Of a DNA stretch of 11,503 bases, positions 1-6,798 are shown piece by piece. The stretch is from CAZKEW01 sp964558915 (GTDB lineage Bacteria > Acidobacteriota > Aminicenantia > Aminicenantales > UBA8522), in NCBI GenBank assembly GCA_964558915.1, contig CAZLFV010000091.1, positions 1 to 11,503 of the forward strand. The letters run 5' to 3'. The translations under genes were made by a program, and so were the position numbers. Numbering within the stretch: position 1 is the first letter of the stretch; each line of letters begins with the position of its first letter. Below the pieces are notes generated by a model. It was not told where the DNA came from and made no database searches. It saw only the letters and a list, made by a program, of their open reading frames with translations.

Positions 1-1285
1 CGTCTTTCTTGAACACCATTCCGTTCTTCATCACAAACTGCACGTTGCGCAGCGCGTCGATGTCGGCGAAGGGATTGCCGGCAACGGCGATGAGGTCGGC
101 GAAAAATCCCGTCTTGATCGGACCGCGCTGGCTGATGATATCCGCGGCCTTGTAGCCGTTGATCGTCATCGCCCGCAGAATGTCAGCCTGAGGGATGCCG
201 GCTGCTTTCCATGTTTCGAGGAAGTTGACGGTCAGCTCTCCGCGGCTCAGCCACTCGCCGGTCTTCGGATCTTTCATCCGTTCGTTCCAGTAATCCATAT
301 CGGTTGAAAAGGTGAGGGGCACCTTTTTTTCCCAGGCGTCACGCAAATTTGCGACCGTCCGCTTGAACGCGGCCTCACTGCCCCGATAGACCGTGAACGG
401 CGTGTCCGTTCCGGCCAGGAAAATGCCCTTCTCGGCCATCTGGCGGTGGTGTTCCGGCGTGAGGGCGTTGTTGTGGGCGATGATATAGACCCCGGCGTCG
501 ATAGCCCGTTGTGCGCCGTCAGCCGTCTGGACATGGCCCTCGACCTTGCATCCGCCCTTGGCGGCCTCGCGGATGGCCAGCTTGATATCGTCAACAGAGT
601 AGCCCCAGGGCTTGCAGTCGATGCACAGTTTGATCGTCCGGGCGCCGAAGAGCATGTTCTCCCGGACGGCGCGCACGATCTCATCCGCGCTGTTGGCGTC
701 GATGTATTCGGGGAACATGATGTTGTGGTATTTGTACATTTCCGGCGTTGGCCAGAACTGCCCGCCCGTGCTGCCGATCATCGGCCCTGACGGGATCACG
801 GTAGGTCCGGGCAGCCACCCCTGCTCAATGGCCTGGCGGAGCGCTGCATCCGCGTAGAGGGCGTTGTTTCCCACGTCCCGGACGACGGTAAAACCCGAGT
901 TGAGGAGCTGCATGCCGTTGGCTGCAGCCTGAATGGCGCGCAGCGGCGTCGAGTCCGTGATGTAGGTGAGATAGTAATAATTGTTCTCAGGCTGTTCCTT
1001 ATAAGTTATGGCCATGTGCGTGTGGGCGTCAACGAGACCGGGCAAGACCGTCAGTTGAGACAAATCGATAGCCGTCGCTCCGGAGGGAATGGTAAGGTTC
1101 GAACCCACCCCTGTGATCCTTTCGCCCTCGACGAGGATCAGCTGATTGGTCGAGGCTGTCCCCGTCTCCGGATCGATAAGCCGGCCGGCTTTGATTGCCG
1201 TGATGGGCGATTTCTGCTGCCCGACCGACAGGCCGGCAGCCAACACCGCCAAAATGGAGCAGACGACCGCAGTACGCATCTTCAT
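1..1285 (-). CDS. Secreted imidazolonepropionase-like amidohydrolase (C-terminus cut by window edge)
   Basis: Reading the minus strand from ATG at 1285 gives 428 open codons running off the window edge. It starts with a Sec signal peptide (about residues 1-22, hydrophobic core ILAVLAAGLSV), so the enzyme is probably periplasmic. The amidohydrolase metal centre is visible: DAHTH (H88, H90), a probable carboxylated lysine in ARTIKL (K219), H251 in EGHVQT, H271 in IIAHNN and D329 in FSTD. The usual ending follows (FADLIAVAGNPFADIDAL...VMKNGMVFKK), so only a few residues are missing. A GAGGAGG ribosome site sits 6 bases before the ATG. The family includes imidazolonepropionase and Xaa-Pro dipeptidase-type hydrolases that open amide or cyclic amide bonds. 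The exported members found in many copies in Acidobacteria-like genomes have mostly unknown substrates. Fold and class are secure; substrate is not. Confidence 0.93.
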   Translation of the reverse strand, partial: MKMRTAVVCSILAVLAAGLSVGQQKSPITAIKAGRLIDPETGTASTNQLILVEGERITGVGSNLTIPSGATAIDLSQLTVLPGLVDAHTHMAITYKEQPENNYYYLTYITDSTPLRAIQAAANGMQLLNSGFTVVRDVGNNALYADAALRQAIEQGWLPGPTVIPSGPMIGSTGGQFWPTPEMYKYHNIMFPEYIDANSADEIVRAVRENMLFGARTIKLCIDCKPWGYSVDDIKLAIREAAKGGCKVEGHVQTADGAQRAIDAGVYIIAHNNALTPEHHRQMAEKGIFLAGTDTPFTVYRGSEAAFKRTVANLRDAWEKKVPLTFSTDMDYWNERMKDPKTGEWLSRGELTVNFLETWKAAGIPQADILRAMTINGYKAADIISQRGPIKTGFFADLIAVAGNPFADIDALRNVQFVMKNGMVFKKD

Positions 1286-1424
1286 GATGACCTCCTCAAA
1301 CATAAGTTTTGGTTTCCCGATCTTTTGCCGATATCATCCCGTTTTAGGGACAAGGTTTTGCATTCTACACTTGGCAACGCAAAACGCATCTTCGTTGCGG
1401 TTTTCACCATTCCCATCGCCCGGA

Positions 1425-1454
1425 ATCATACTCTCATTTCAAAAACACGGTCAA
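1425..1454 (-). promoter_or_regulatory. Probable sigma-70 promoter of the amidohydrolase gene
   Basis: On the minus strand TTGACC (1454-1449) and TATGAT (1430-1425) are separated by 18 bases. Transcription would start near 1418 and give a leader of about 130 bases before the ATG at 1285. Both hexamers are one base from consensus. This is a sequence match only. Confidence 0.5.
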
Positions 1455-1460
1455 GATGTC

Positions 1461-1489
1461 TTGCTTCCAGATACCCATTTTGTTAGAAT
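1461..1489 (+). promoter_or_regulatory. Probable promoter of the small ORF/nucleotidyltransferase pair
   Basis: TTGCTT (1461-1466) and TAGAAT (1484-1489) are 17 bases apart. A TG one base before the -10 box makes it an extended -10. It lies about 35 bases upstream of the ATG at 1523 and is back to back with the divergent amidohydrolase promoter. Transcription would begin near 1496. Confidence 0.45.
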
Positions 1490-1522
1490 CCCCAGAGGAC
1501 TCCGCCACAAGGCGATTCCCTC

Positions 1523-1690
1523 ATGAAAGCCATGAAAAGGGTTGTTCATAAATCCCATAATTTCACTGAAGCCGAATTGTGGGACATCAAACAGCAGGTG
1601 CGTCTGAGCCCTGAGGAGAGGCAAAAGGCTGCCAAAGAGCTTAAATCCAGAGTCTTTGGGAAAAATACGAGAGATGTTCGAGATCGCTAA
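1523..1690 (+). CDS. Small 55-aa protein upstream of nucleotidyltransferase, putative antitoxin-like partner
   Basis: ATG at 1523 opens a 55-residue frame ending with TAA at 1688-1690, nine bases before the nucleotidyltransferase start. The product is charged and probably helical: FTEAELWDIKQQVRLSPEER, then QKAAKELKSRVFGK and NTRDVRDR. Short proteins with an 'SPEER...A.EL..RV.G' pattern commonly precede AbiEii/MNT-like nucleotidyltransferase genes, as I recall, which suggests a functional pair. No ribosome site is obvious before 1523, and the ATG at 1532 is an alternative. Composition and placement argue that it is real. The antitoxin role is inferred only from position, and no DNA-binding motif is visible. 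Confidence 0.62.
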   Translation: MKAMKRVVHKSHNFTEAELWDIKQQVRLSPEERQKAAKELKSRVFGKNTRDVRDR

Positions 1691-1699
1691 AAAAACGAA

Positions 1700-2185
1700 A
1701 TGAAGGCATCTCATTTTTCTCCCGATATCCAAGAATTCCTCTTTTTGCTTTCAATCCACAAGGTTAGATACGTTATCGTTGGGGGTGAGGCCGTAATTTA
1801 TTATGGTTTCGCCAGACTAACTGGAGACGTTGATTTCTTTTTTGAGCCCTCAGTCAACAACGTTCAGAAGCTTTATCGGGCGCTTGATGAATTCTGGCAA
1901 GGGTCTATCCCGGGAATTCGATCGCCTGATGAACTTATGTCTCCTGGTGTTATCATCCAATTTGGTGTTCCGCCAAATCGAATCGATTTGGTCAGCTCCA
2001 TCACAGGCGTTTCTTTCAAAGAAGCCTGGAAATCCAGAACTCGAGAGAAAGTCAAGATCAAGAAGCGCCTTTATCCGGTTTTTTTCATCGGTCTTGATCA
2101 ACTCATAAAGAATAAGGAAGCCATCAATAGACCGAAAGACCTTGACGACTTAAGGTATCTGAAGGCGGCAGCGAAAAAAAGATAA
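1700..2185 (+). CDS. AbiEii/MNT-like nucleotidyltransferase (putative TA toxin)
   Basis: The 161-aa product belongs to the polymerase-beta-type nucleotidyltransferase superfamily. The signature is VIVGGEAVIYYGFARLTGDV followed by DFFF: a GG pair (residues 28-29), then D43 and D45 as the metal-binding DxD. A late KDLDDLRYLK stretch (about 145-154) matches the C-terminal helix motif common to the AbiEii/DUF6036-type group. Family members transfer nucleotides to RNA or protein targets, and several act as toxins in abortive-infection or TA systems. It begins nine bases after the 55-aa ORF, so the two are probably co-transcribed. There is no strong ribosome site; translation may depend on re-initiation after the upstream gene. 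The fold is well supported. The toxin role is inferred from family and context. Confidence 0.82.
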   Translation: MKASHFSPDIQEFLFLLSIHKVRYVIVGGEAVIYYGFARLTGDVDFFFEPSVNNVQKLYRALDEFWQGSIPGIRSPDELMSPGVIIQFGVPPNRIDLVSSITGVSFKEAWKSRTREKVKIKKRLYPVFFIGLDQLIKNKEAINRPKDLDDLRYLKAAAKKR

Positions 2186-2203
2186 AATAGGCAGCAAGAG
2201 GTG

Positions 2204-2304
2204 GGACTGAGGGGACGAACTACGGGGGGATTAGCCTTGATGTTCTCGCGGCCGTAAGGATGATCACCTCTGCCCAGGAAGCGGGCTTTAAAGTCGCTGT
2301 TTAA
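2204..2304 (+). pseudogene. Possible remnant of a protein C-terminus
   Basis: Between the nucleotidyltransferase and the first TPR gene a short open stretch reads roughly GTEGTNYGGISLDVLAAVRM then ITSAQEAGFKVAV, closing with TAA at 2302-2304. It has no start codon and a TAG a few codons upstream, yet the residue pattern resembles the last helix and strand of a real enzyme. It could be leftover coding DNA from an insertion or deletion. It is weakly supported, and I cannot name the parent family. Confidence 0.22.
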
Positions 2305-2330
2305 AAGAGTATAGCAAACTTTCTTTTTCA

Positions 2331-2359
2331 TTGACTTCAATTTTTTGCTCTGCTATAAG
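2331..2359 (+). promoter_or_regulatory. Sigma-70 promoter of TPR gene copy 1
   Basis: TTGACT (2331-2336), a 17-base spacer, TATAAG (2354-2359) and a TG one base upstream of the -10 make a strong extended -10 promoter. The same arrangement recurs before copy 2 with few changes. The predicted transcription start, near 2366, falls after the first in-frame ATG (2362), so translation more likely starts at 2383. Confidence 0.72.
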
Positions 2360-2382
2360 TTATGAAAGAAAATAAGGAAGTT

Positions 2383-4167
2383 ATGAGACCGGCCAAAAGG
2401 GAAGTTCCGCCTGCCACAAAAAGAGAGCCTTCCGGCTTTAAAGGTTTTTTTCTTGAATTAAGAAAGAAGCGGATGATTGAGATCCTGGCCGGGTTTGTCG
2501 GGGGCGGCTGGCTCATCTATGAAATCGTCCACTGGGTTCTGGTCGTTCATTATCATCTTCCGGAAAAACTTCTGGACATAACGCTTATCACTCTCGTAGG
2601 CATTCTGCTTTGCACTCTGACCTGGAGGTGGTTTGCCGGCCGCAAGAAGCCAAGGAAATTCAAACCGGAACTCATTTTGATCCCTTTGGTTTTCTCATTG
2701 ACAATTCTCCTGGATATCAATCTGATCCTTCACTTGAAAGAACCGGCGCGAGAGACCTTTCCGGCCTCTCAATGGAAAAATTCAATCGCTGTGCTACCCT
2801 TCGTTGACATGAGCCCTCAGAAAGACCAGGAGTATTTCTGCGACGGGATGACAGAAGAGCTCATCAACCGGCTGAGCAATATCAAAGAATTAAGAGTCCC
2901 GGCGAGGACCTCGGCTTTCTCGTTTAAGGGAAAAGCTGAAGATATCCGTGAAATCGGGCGCAAGCTCAATGTCGAGAAAGTGCTGGAAGGGAGTGTCAGG
3001 AAAGAAGACAGCCAGCTCCGCATCACGGTCCAGCTCGTAAACGTTTCTGATAGCTATCATATTTGGTCAGAGACGTTCGATAAAGAGCTGACCAAGGTCT
3101 TTGCCATCCAGGATGAAATTGCCTTAACCATCGCCGATAAACTCAAGCTCACGCTCTTAAGTGACGAGCGAGCGAAACTGGTGAAGCGTCCTACTGAGAA
3201 TCTGGAAGCTTACAATCTCTATCTGCTGGGACGCTATTTCCTTGACAGAGCCTCTGCTGAAGAAGATTTTAATAAAGTTATTGGCTACTTCGAGCAGGCC
3301 TTAGCTAAGGATCCAGGCTATGCTCTGGCCTATGCGGGTCAGGCATTATGCTACAGCCAGTTTTGCATAATCGGTTATCTCGCTCCCAACGAAGGCTATC
3401 CAAAGGCCATGGAGGCAGTAAAAAAAGCCATTGAGCTAGATGAGGAGCTCGGAGAAGCTCATGCCTCGCTCGGCTATCTCAAAATGATTTTTGATTGGGA
3501 TCTTGCCGGCGCTGAGCGCGAGTTCAAGCGTGCCCTCAAGCTCAACCCTGGCAGCTTGGATGTCTATATTCCTTACTCAATGTATTTAGCCCTAATGGGA
3601 AGATTTGATGAAGCCATCGCCGGATTCAAGCGTATTGTAGAACTTGATCCGGCCGCGCCTGCGAACTATGTTTATCTGGGAGGGTGGGGCTATCAAATGG
3701 GGGGCCGTTATGATGAATCCATTGTCCAGATCAAAAAGGGCTTGGATATGGATCCGAGCATTCTTTATGGACAATTATGGCTGGCTTCGGCTTATGCCCT
3801 TAAGGGAATGTACAGAGAAGCTGTTGCCCAGGCTGATAAAGTGCTATCTGCCTGGCCAACGCGCGAAGATGTCCAAATTTTCTCGTTTTTAGGATGGGTC
3901 TATGCTGTCTCAGGGCAACAAGAGAAGGCCCGGAGCCTTTTGAACCGCATGCTGGATTTAAGAACAAAGCGCTATGTGGATGCCTACCTGATAGGAGAAG
4001 TCTACGCCGGCTTGGGAGAAAAAGATAAAGCCTTCGAATGGATAAACAAAGCCTATGAGGAACACGCCGGTCAAATGATTTTTATCAAAGCCGATCCCTG
4101 GATCAAGAACCTGCACTCTGACCCAAGGTACAAGGAGCTTTTGAAAAAGGTTGGCTTTGAGAAATAA
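2383..4167 (+). CDS. Membrane TolB-like domain/TPR protein, copy 1
   Basis: The product is about 594 aa from ATG 2383, or 601 from the in-frame ATG 2362. I prefer 2383 because an AAGGA site precedes it and the promoter's expected transcript starts near 2366. Domains (numbered from 2383): a cytoplasmic basic stretch with the FFLELRKKR motif; membrane segments at about 31-53, 63-83 and 96-117; a TolB/FlgO-type alpha-beta domain at about 132-259 (IAVLPFVDMSPQKDQEYFCD, DIREIGRKLNVEKVLEGSVR, YHIWSETFD); then tandem TPRs at about 276-555. The family is the one often fused to kinase, adenylate cyclase or winged-helix domains; here no such effector is present. It is therefore probably a membrane-anchored scaffold or sensor with unknown partners. 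It is a close paralogue of the gene at 4995: about 90% identical over the membrane/TolB entry region and clearly less in the TPRs. Confidence 0.88.
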   Translation: MRPAKREVPPATKREPSGFKGFFLELRKKRMIEILAGFVGGGWLIYEIVHWVLVVHYHLPEKLLDITLITLVGILLCTLTWRWFAGRKKPRKFKPELILIPLVFSLTILLDINLILHLKEPARETFPASQWKNSIAVLPFVDMSPQKDQEYFCDGMTEELINRLSNIKELRVPARTSAFSFKGKAEDIREIGRKLNVEKVLEGSVRKEDSQLRITVQLVNVSDSYHIWSETFDKELTKVFAIQDEIALTIADKLKLTLLSDERAKLVKRPTENLEAYNLYLLGRYFLDRASAEEDFNKVIGYFEQALAKDPGYALAYAGQALCYSQFCIIGYLAPNEGYPKAMEAVKKAIELDEELGEAHASLGYLKMIFDWDLAGAEREFKRALKLNPGSLDVYIPYSMYLALMGRFDEAIAGFKRIVELDPAAPANYVYLGGWGYQMGGRYDESIVQIKKGLDMDPSILYGQLWLASAYALKGMYREAVAQADKVLSAWPTREDVQIFSFLGWVYAVSGQQEKARSLLNRMLDLRTKRYVDAYLIGEVYAGLGEKDKAFEWINKAYEEHAGQMIFIKADPWIKNLHSDPRYKELLKKVGFEK

Positions 4168-4207
4168 TCGACAGAGCAGCGAAGATTCCCCTCGCAAGAA
4201 TAAGCAC

Positions 4208-4250
4208 AGGGTAATGATTTAGGAAAAAATAGCTAAATTTCCTATCCCTG
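4208..4250. other. Inverted repeat after TPR copy 1
   Basis: TAGGAAA (4220-4226) and TTTCCTA (4238-4244) form a 7-bp perfect stem with an 11-base loop. CAGGG and CCCTG outside it add an outer, bulged stem. No T-run follows, so it is not a classic intrinsic terminator. It may aid transcript termination or protect the 3' end. The remainder of 4168-4320 shows nothing else I recognise. Confidence 0.3.
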
Positions 4251-4322
4251 GCCGCAAGCTTTTCGTTATTTCCGTTCTTAACAGATACCGAGTCCTTACC
4301 CGTAGTTCCTTAAAATGAGAGC

Positions 4323-4351
4323 TTGACAAAAGCATTAAAAGGCATTAAATT
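4323..4351 (+). promoter_or_regulatory. Promoter of the RHH/RelE operon
   Basis: TTGACA (4323-4328, perfect -35) and TAAATT (4346-4351) are 17 bases apart. The -10 box lies inside a perfect palindrome, consistent with autorepression by the antitoxin encoded just downstream. Transcription would start near 4358, 24 bases before the ATG. Confidence 0.6.
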
Positions 4352-4356
4352 TAATG
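4333..4356. promoter_or_regulatory. Palindromic operator candidate of the RHH/RelE operon
   Basis: CATTAAATTTAATG (4343-4356) is a perfect 14-bp palindrome. A further CATTAA half-site lies exactly 10 bp upstream (4333-4338). Half-sites spaced by about one helical turn are the usual target of ribbon-helix-helix antitoxins, which bind cooperatively as dimers of dimers. The site covers the -10 box, so binding would block RNA polymerase. The repeat is seen directly; its use as operator is inferred. Confidence 0.55.
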
Positions 4357-4381
4357 TATAAAACTTCGAGGTGACAGGATT

Positions 4382-4657
4382 ATGAGACAAAAAAGCATAA
4401 CGCTTCGTCTTCCCGAAGAGGAATATATGGCGTTTACCGCGATCTGCAATGAAAAAGGCTACAGTAAAAGCGGCAAAATTAGGGAGTTCATCAGGAAAAT
4501 GGTCAAGGCGGAGATTGGTGAGGTCGAGCTTAGTGCAGCTGAGTGGGAAAAGGTTCGGAAAGGAATTCGCGAGATTGAGCGCGGTCAATTCACTTCATTC
4601 GAGAAGATGAAACGTGAACTCGCCCGGAGAAAGCTGGCGAATAAGCAAAATCGCTAA
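4382..4657 (+). CDS. Ribbon-helix-helix antitoxin of RelE/ParE-type module
   Basis: The product is 91 aa. The N-terminus (KSITLRLPEEEYMAFTAICN and the following KGYSKSGKIREFIRKMVKAE) fits a ribbon-helix-helix fold: a short beta strand with alternating residues (about 3-8), then two helices. It would dimerise and bind DNA. The C-terminal half (about 48-91) is highly charged (EWEKVRKGIREIERGQFTSF) and would wrap and neutralise the toxin. Translation starts at the ATG at 4382, with GAGGTG 8 bases upstream. The toxin gene overlaps its last 44 bases. A matching palindrome in the promoter suggests autoregulation. The RHH plus RelE pairing makes the assignment firm, though not the exact subfamily. 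Confidence 0.85.
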   Translation: MRQKSITLRLPEEEYMAFTAICNEKGYSKSGKIREFIRKMVKAEIGEVELSAAEWEKVRKGIREIERGQFTSFEKMKRELARRKLANKQNR

Positions 4658-4907
4658 TAGGGCTAGGCGGGCTATTGAGTCACTCAGTCTGGAAGCACAG
4701 GAAATAATCCTGGAGGAGCTTGATAGGCTCCAAAAAGATCCTTTCTCGGGGAATGTCAAGAAAATCAAGGGCCAAGAAGATATTTTTCGGCTGAGGTCTG
4801 GAAGCTACAGAATCTATTTCCGGGTCATTTTTTCCTCGCGTTCTATCGAAATCTTGCTGTTCGACAATAGGGGTGCGATAAAAAACAAAATAATCAAAAG
4901 ACTTTAG
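4614..4907 (+). CDS. RelE/ParE-superfamily toxin
   Basis: The product is 97 aa. Motifs of the RelE/ParE fold appear in order: SWRISKIANRARRAIESLS (first strand and helix), LEELDRLQKDPFSGNVKKIK, the central IFRLRSGSYRIYFRV core with arginines typical of the family, and a final strand-helix IEILLFDNRGAIKNKIIKRL. The only sensible start is GTG at 4614, inside the antitoxin gene, giving a 44-base overlap in another frame; the next in-frame codons already belong to the fold. No good ribosome site precedes it, so expression is probably coupled to antitoxin translation, keeping toxin below antitoxin. RelE members cut mRNA on the ribosome and ParE members poison gyrase; the sequence alone does not decide between them. 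Confidence 0.85.
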   Translation: MNSPGESWRISKIANRARRAIESLSLEAQEIILEELDRLQKDPFSGNVKKIKGQEDIFRLRSGSYRIYFRVIFSSRSIEILLFDNRGAIKNKIIKRL

Positions 4908-4918
4908 CCGGCATTAAT

Positions 4919-4940
4919 CATCAGGGCGGTGATGCTTTTT
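4919..4940 (+). terminator. Weak intrinsic terminator after the toxin gene
   Basis: CATCA (4919-4923) and TGATG (4930-4934) can form a 5-bp stem with a GGGCGG loop, followed by C and five T (4936-4940). It lies 12 bases after the toxin stop and directly before the next promoter. The stem is short, so termination may be partial. Confidence 0.35.
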
Positions 4941-4942
4941 AA

Positions 4943-4971
4943 TTGACTTCAACTTTTAGCTCTGCTATATG
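4943..4971 (+). promoter_or_regulatory. Sigma-70 promoter of TPR gene copy 2
   Basis: TTGACT (4943-4948), a 17-base spacer and TATATG (4966-4971) with upstream TG repeat the copy 1 promoter, including the TTGACTTCAA and GCTCTGCTATA blocks. The expected transcription start, near 4978, is past the ATG at 4974, again favouring the ATG at 4995. Confidence 0.7.
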
Positions 4972-4994
4972 TTATGAAAGAAAACAGGGAAACT

Positions 4995-6776
4995 ATGAGC
5001 TCACCCGATAGGGAAGTTCCGCCTGCCACAGAAAGAGAGCCTTCCGGCCTTAAAGGTTTTCTTCTTGAATTGAGAAAGAAGCGAATTATTAAAATCCTGG
5101 CGGGGTTTGTCGGGGGCGGCTGGCTTGTCTATGAGATCGTCCACTGGATTCTGGTCGTTCATTACCATCTTCCAGAAAAACTTCTGGACATAACGCTCAT
5201 CACTCTGATAGGCACTCTGCTTTGCACTCTGACCTGGAGGTGGTTTGCTGGCCGGGAGAAGCCAAGGAAATTCAAACCAGAACTCATTTTGATCCCTCTT
5301 GTTTTCTCACTGACAATTCTCCTAGATATCAATCTGATCCTTCATCTGAAAGAACCAGCACAAGAGACCTTTCCGGTCCCTCAATGGAAAAACTCGGTCG
5401 CAGTCCTTCCTTTCGTTGACATGAGCCCCCAGAGAGACCAAGAATACTTCTGTGATGGGATGACCGAGGAGCTCATCAACCGGCTGAGCAATATCAGAGA
5501 ATTAAAAGTTCCTGCTAGAACCTCGGCTTTTGCGTTTAAGGGAAAAGCTGAAGACATCCGAGAGATCGGGCGCAAGCTCAACGTGCAGACAGTCCTTGAG
5601 GGAAGCATAAGGAAAATAGACAACCAGCTTCGCGTCACGGCCCAGCTTGTCAACATCTCAGACGGTTTTCATCTCTGGTCGGAAACATATGATCAGGAGC
5701 TCAAAGACGTATTCAGCATATGGGATGAGATCGCCCTGAACATTGCCAATAAACTCAAAATCACGCTCTTGAGTGACGAGCGAGCGCGAGTGGTGAAGCG
5801 TTCTACCGAGAATCTTGAAGCTTACAATCTCTATCTTCTTGGACGTTATTTTTATTACAGAACCACTGAAGAAGATCTCAATAAGGCCATTGGATACATC
5901 GAGCAGGCTATAGCCAAGGATCCTGAGTACTCTTTGGCCTATGCTTTGCTGGCAGAATGCTATACTGTTATTTACAGTGTTGGTTATCTTGCTCCCAAAG
6001 AGGCCTATCCAAAAGCGATAGAAGCAATAAAAAAAGCCCTTGAGCTCGATAAAGAGCTTGCTGAAGCCCACGCCTATCTCGGCTATCTTAAAGCGCTTTT
6101 CGAGTGGGATTTCGCCGGCGCTGAGCGCGATTTCAAGCATGCCATAAAGCTCAGTCCTCGCAACGTAGATGTCTTTATTCATTACTCAATATACCTAAGC
6201 TTTATGGGAAGATTTGAGGAAGCCGTCGCTGGATTCAAACGCGCCATAGAACTTGATCCGGCTTCGCCGGTGACCTATACATATCTGGGAGGGTTTGGCT
6301 ATTATATAGCGGGCCGTTACGATGAAGCCATTGACCAGATCAAAAAGGGACTGGACATGGATCCAAGCGATTTTTTAGGACAATTATTTTTAGCTTCGGT
6401 TTATGCCAAAAAGGGAATGTACGGAGAAGCCATTAGCCAGGCCGGCAAAATTATCTCTATTTGGCCGACACTCGAAGATGGACTGATTTTTTCGTTCTTG
6501 GGATGGATCAACGCCGTCTCAGGCAGGCAGGAGGAGGCCCGGACCTTTTTAGGGCGCATTCTCGATTTGAGAGCAAGACGGTATGTGGATGCCTATCTTA
6601 TCGGAGCAGTCTATGCAGGCTTGGGAGAAAAAGATAAGGCCTTCGAATGGCTGACCAAAGCCTATGAAGAGCACAGCGGTCAATTAATTTGTATCAAAGT
6701 CGAACCTTGGTTTAAGAACCTTCACTCTGACCCGAGGTTCAAGGAGCTGCTAAAGAAAGTCGGCTTCGAAAAATAA
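4995..6776 (+). CDS. Membrane TolB-like domain/TPR protein, copy 2
   Basis: The product is about 593 aa from ATG 4995 (600 from ATG 4974). AGGGA precedes 4995, in the same place as the AAGGA of copy 1. Its architecture matches copy 1: three membrane segments in the first 120 residues, a TolB/FlgO-type domain (VAVLPFVDMSPQRDQEYFCD, LNVQTVLEGSIRKIDNQLRV, FHLWSETYD), then TPRs such as YPKAIEAIKKALELDKELAE and RYDEAIDQIKKGLDMDPS. The proteins align end to end with one codon lost near the first TPR. Divergence is concentrated in the TPRs, the part expected to choose partners, so the copies may have specialised. The stop codon is 22 bases before a lipoprotein gene, suggesting co-transcription. No enzymatic domain is visible; the role is probably structural or signalling. 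Confidence 0.88.
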   Translation: MSSPDREVPPATEREPSGLKGFLLELRKKRIIKILAGFVGGGWLVYEIVHWILVVHYHLPEKLLDITLITLIGTLLCTLTWRWFAGREKPRKFKPELILIPLVFSLTILLDINLILHLKEPAQETFPVPQWKNSVAVLPFVDMSPQRDQEYFCDGMTEELINRLSNIRELKVPARTSAFAFKGKAEDIREIGRKLNVQTVLEGSIRKIDNQLRVTAQLVNISDGFHLWSETYDQELKDVFSIWDEIALNIANKLKITLLSDERARVVKRSTENLEAYNLYLLGRYFYYRTTEEDLNKAIGYIEQAIAKDPEYSLAYALLAECYTVIYSVGYLAPKEAYPKAIEAIKKALELDKELAEAHAYLGYLKALFEWDFAGAERDFKHAIKLSPRNVDVFIHYSIYLSFMGRFEEAVAGFKRAIELDPASPVTYTYLGGFGYYIAGRYDEAIDQIKKGLDMDPSDFLGQLFLASVYAKKGMYGEAISQAGKIISIWPTLEDGLIFSFLGWINAVSGRQEEARTFLGRILDLRARRYVDAYLIGAVYAGLGEKDKAFEWLTKAYEEHSGQLICIKVEPWFKNLHSDPRFKELLKKVGFEK

Positions 6777-6798
6777 TCGACGGATCAAGGAGGGGTAA

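Noticed and set aside
446..857. Plus-strand open frames across the 5' kilobase.
   Set aside because: They are antisense to a clearly coding amidohydrolase with intact motifs. GC-rich coding DNA commonly leaves such open antisense frames.
5658..6182. A long minus-strand open frame (about 174 codons) inside TPR copy 2.
   Set aside because: It is antisense to a conserved TPR gene, has no ribosome site, and the equivalent frame is not kept open in copy 1.
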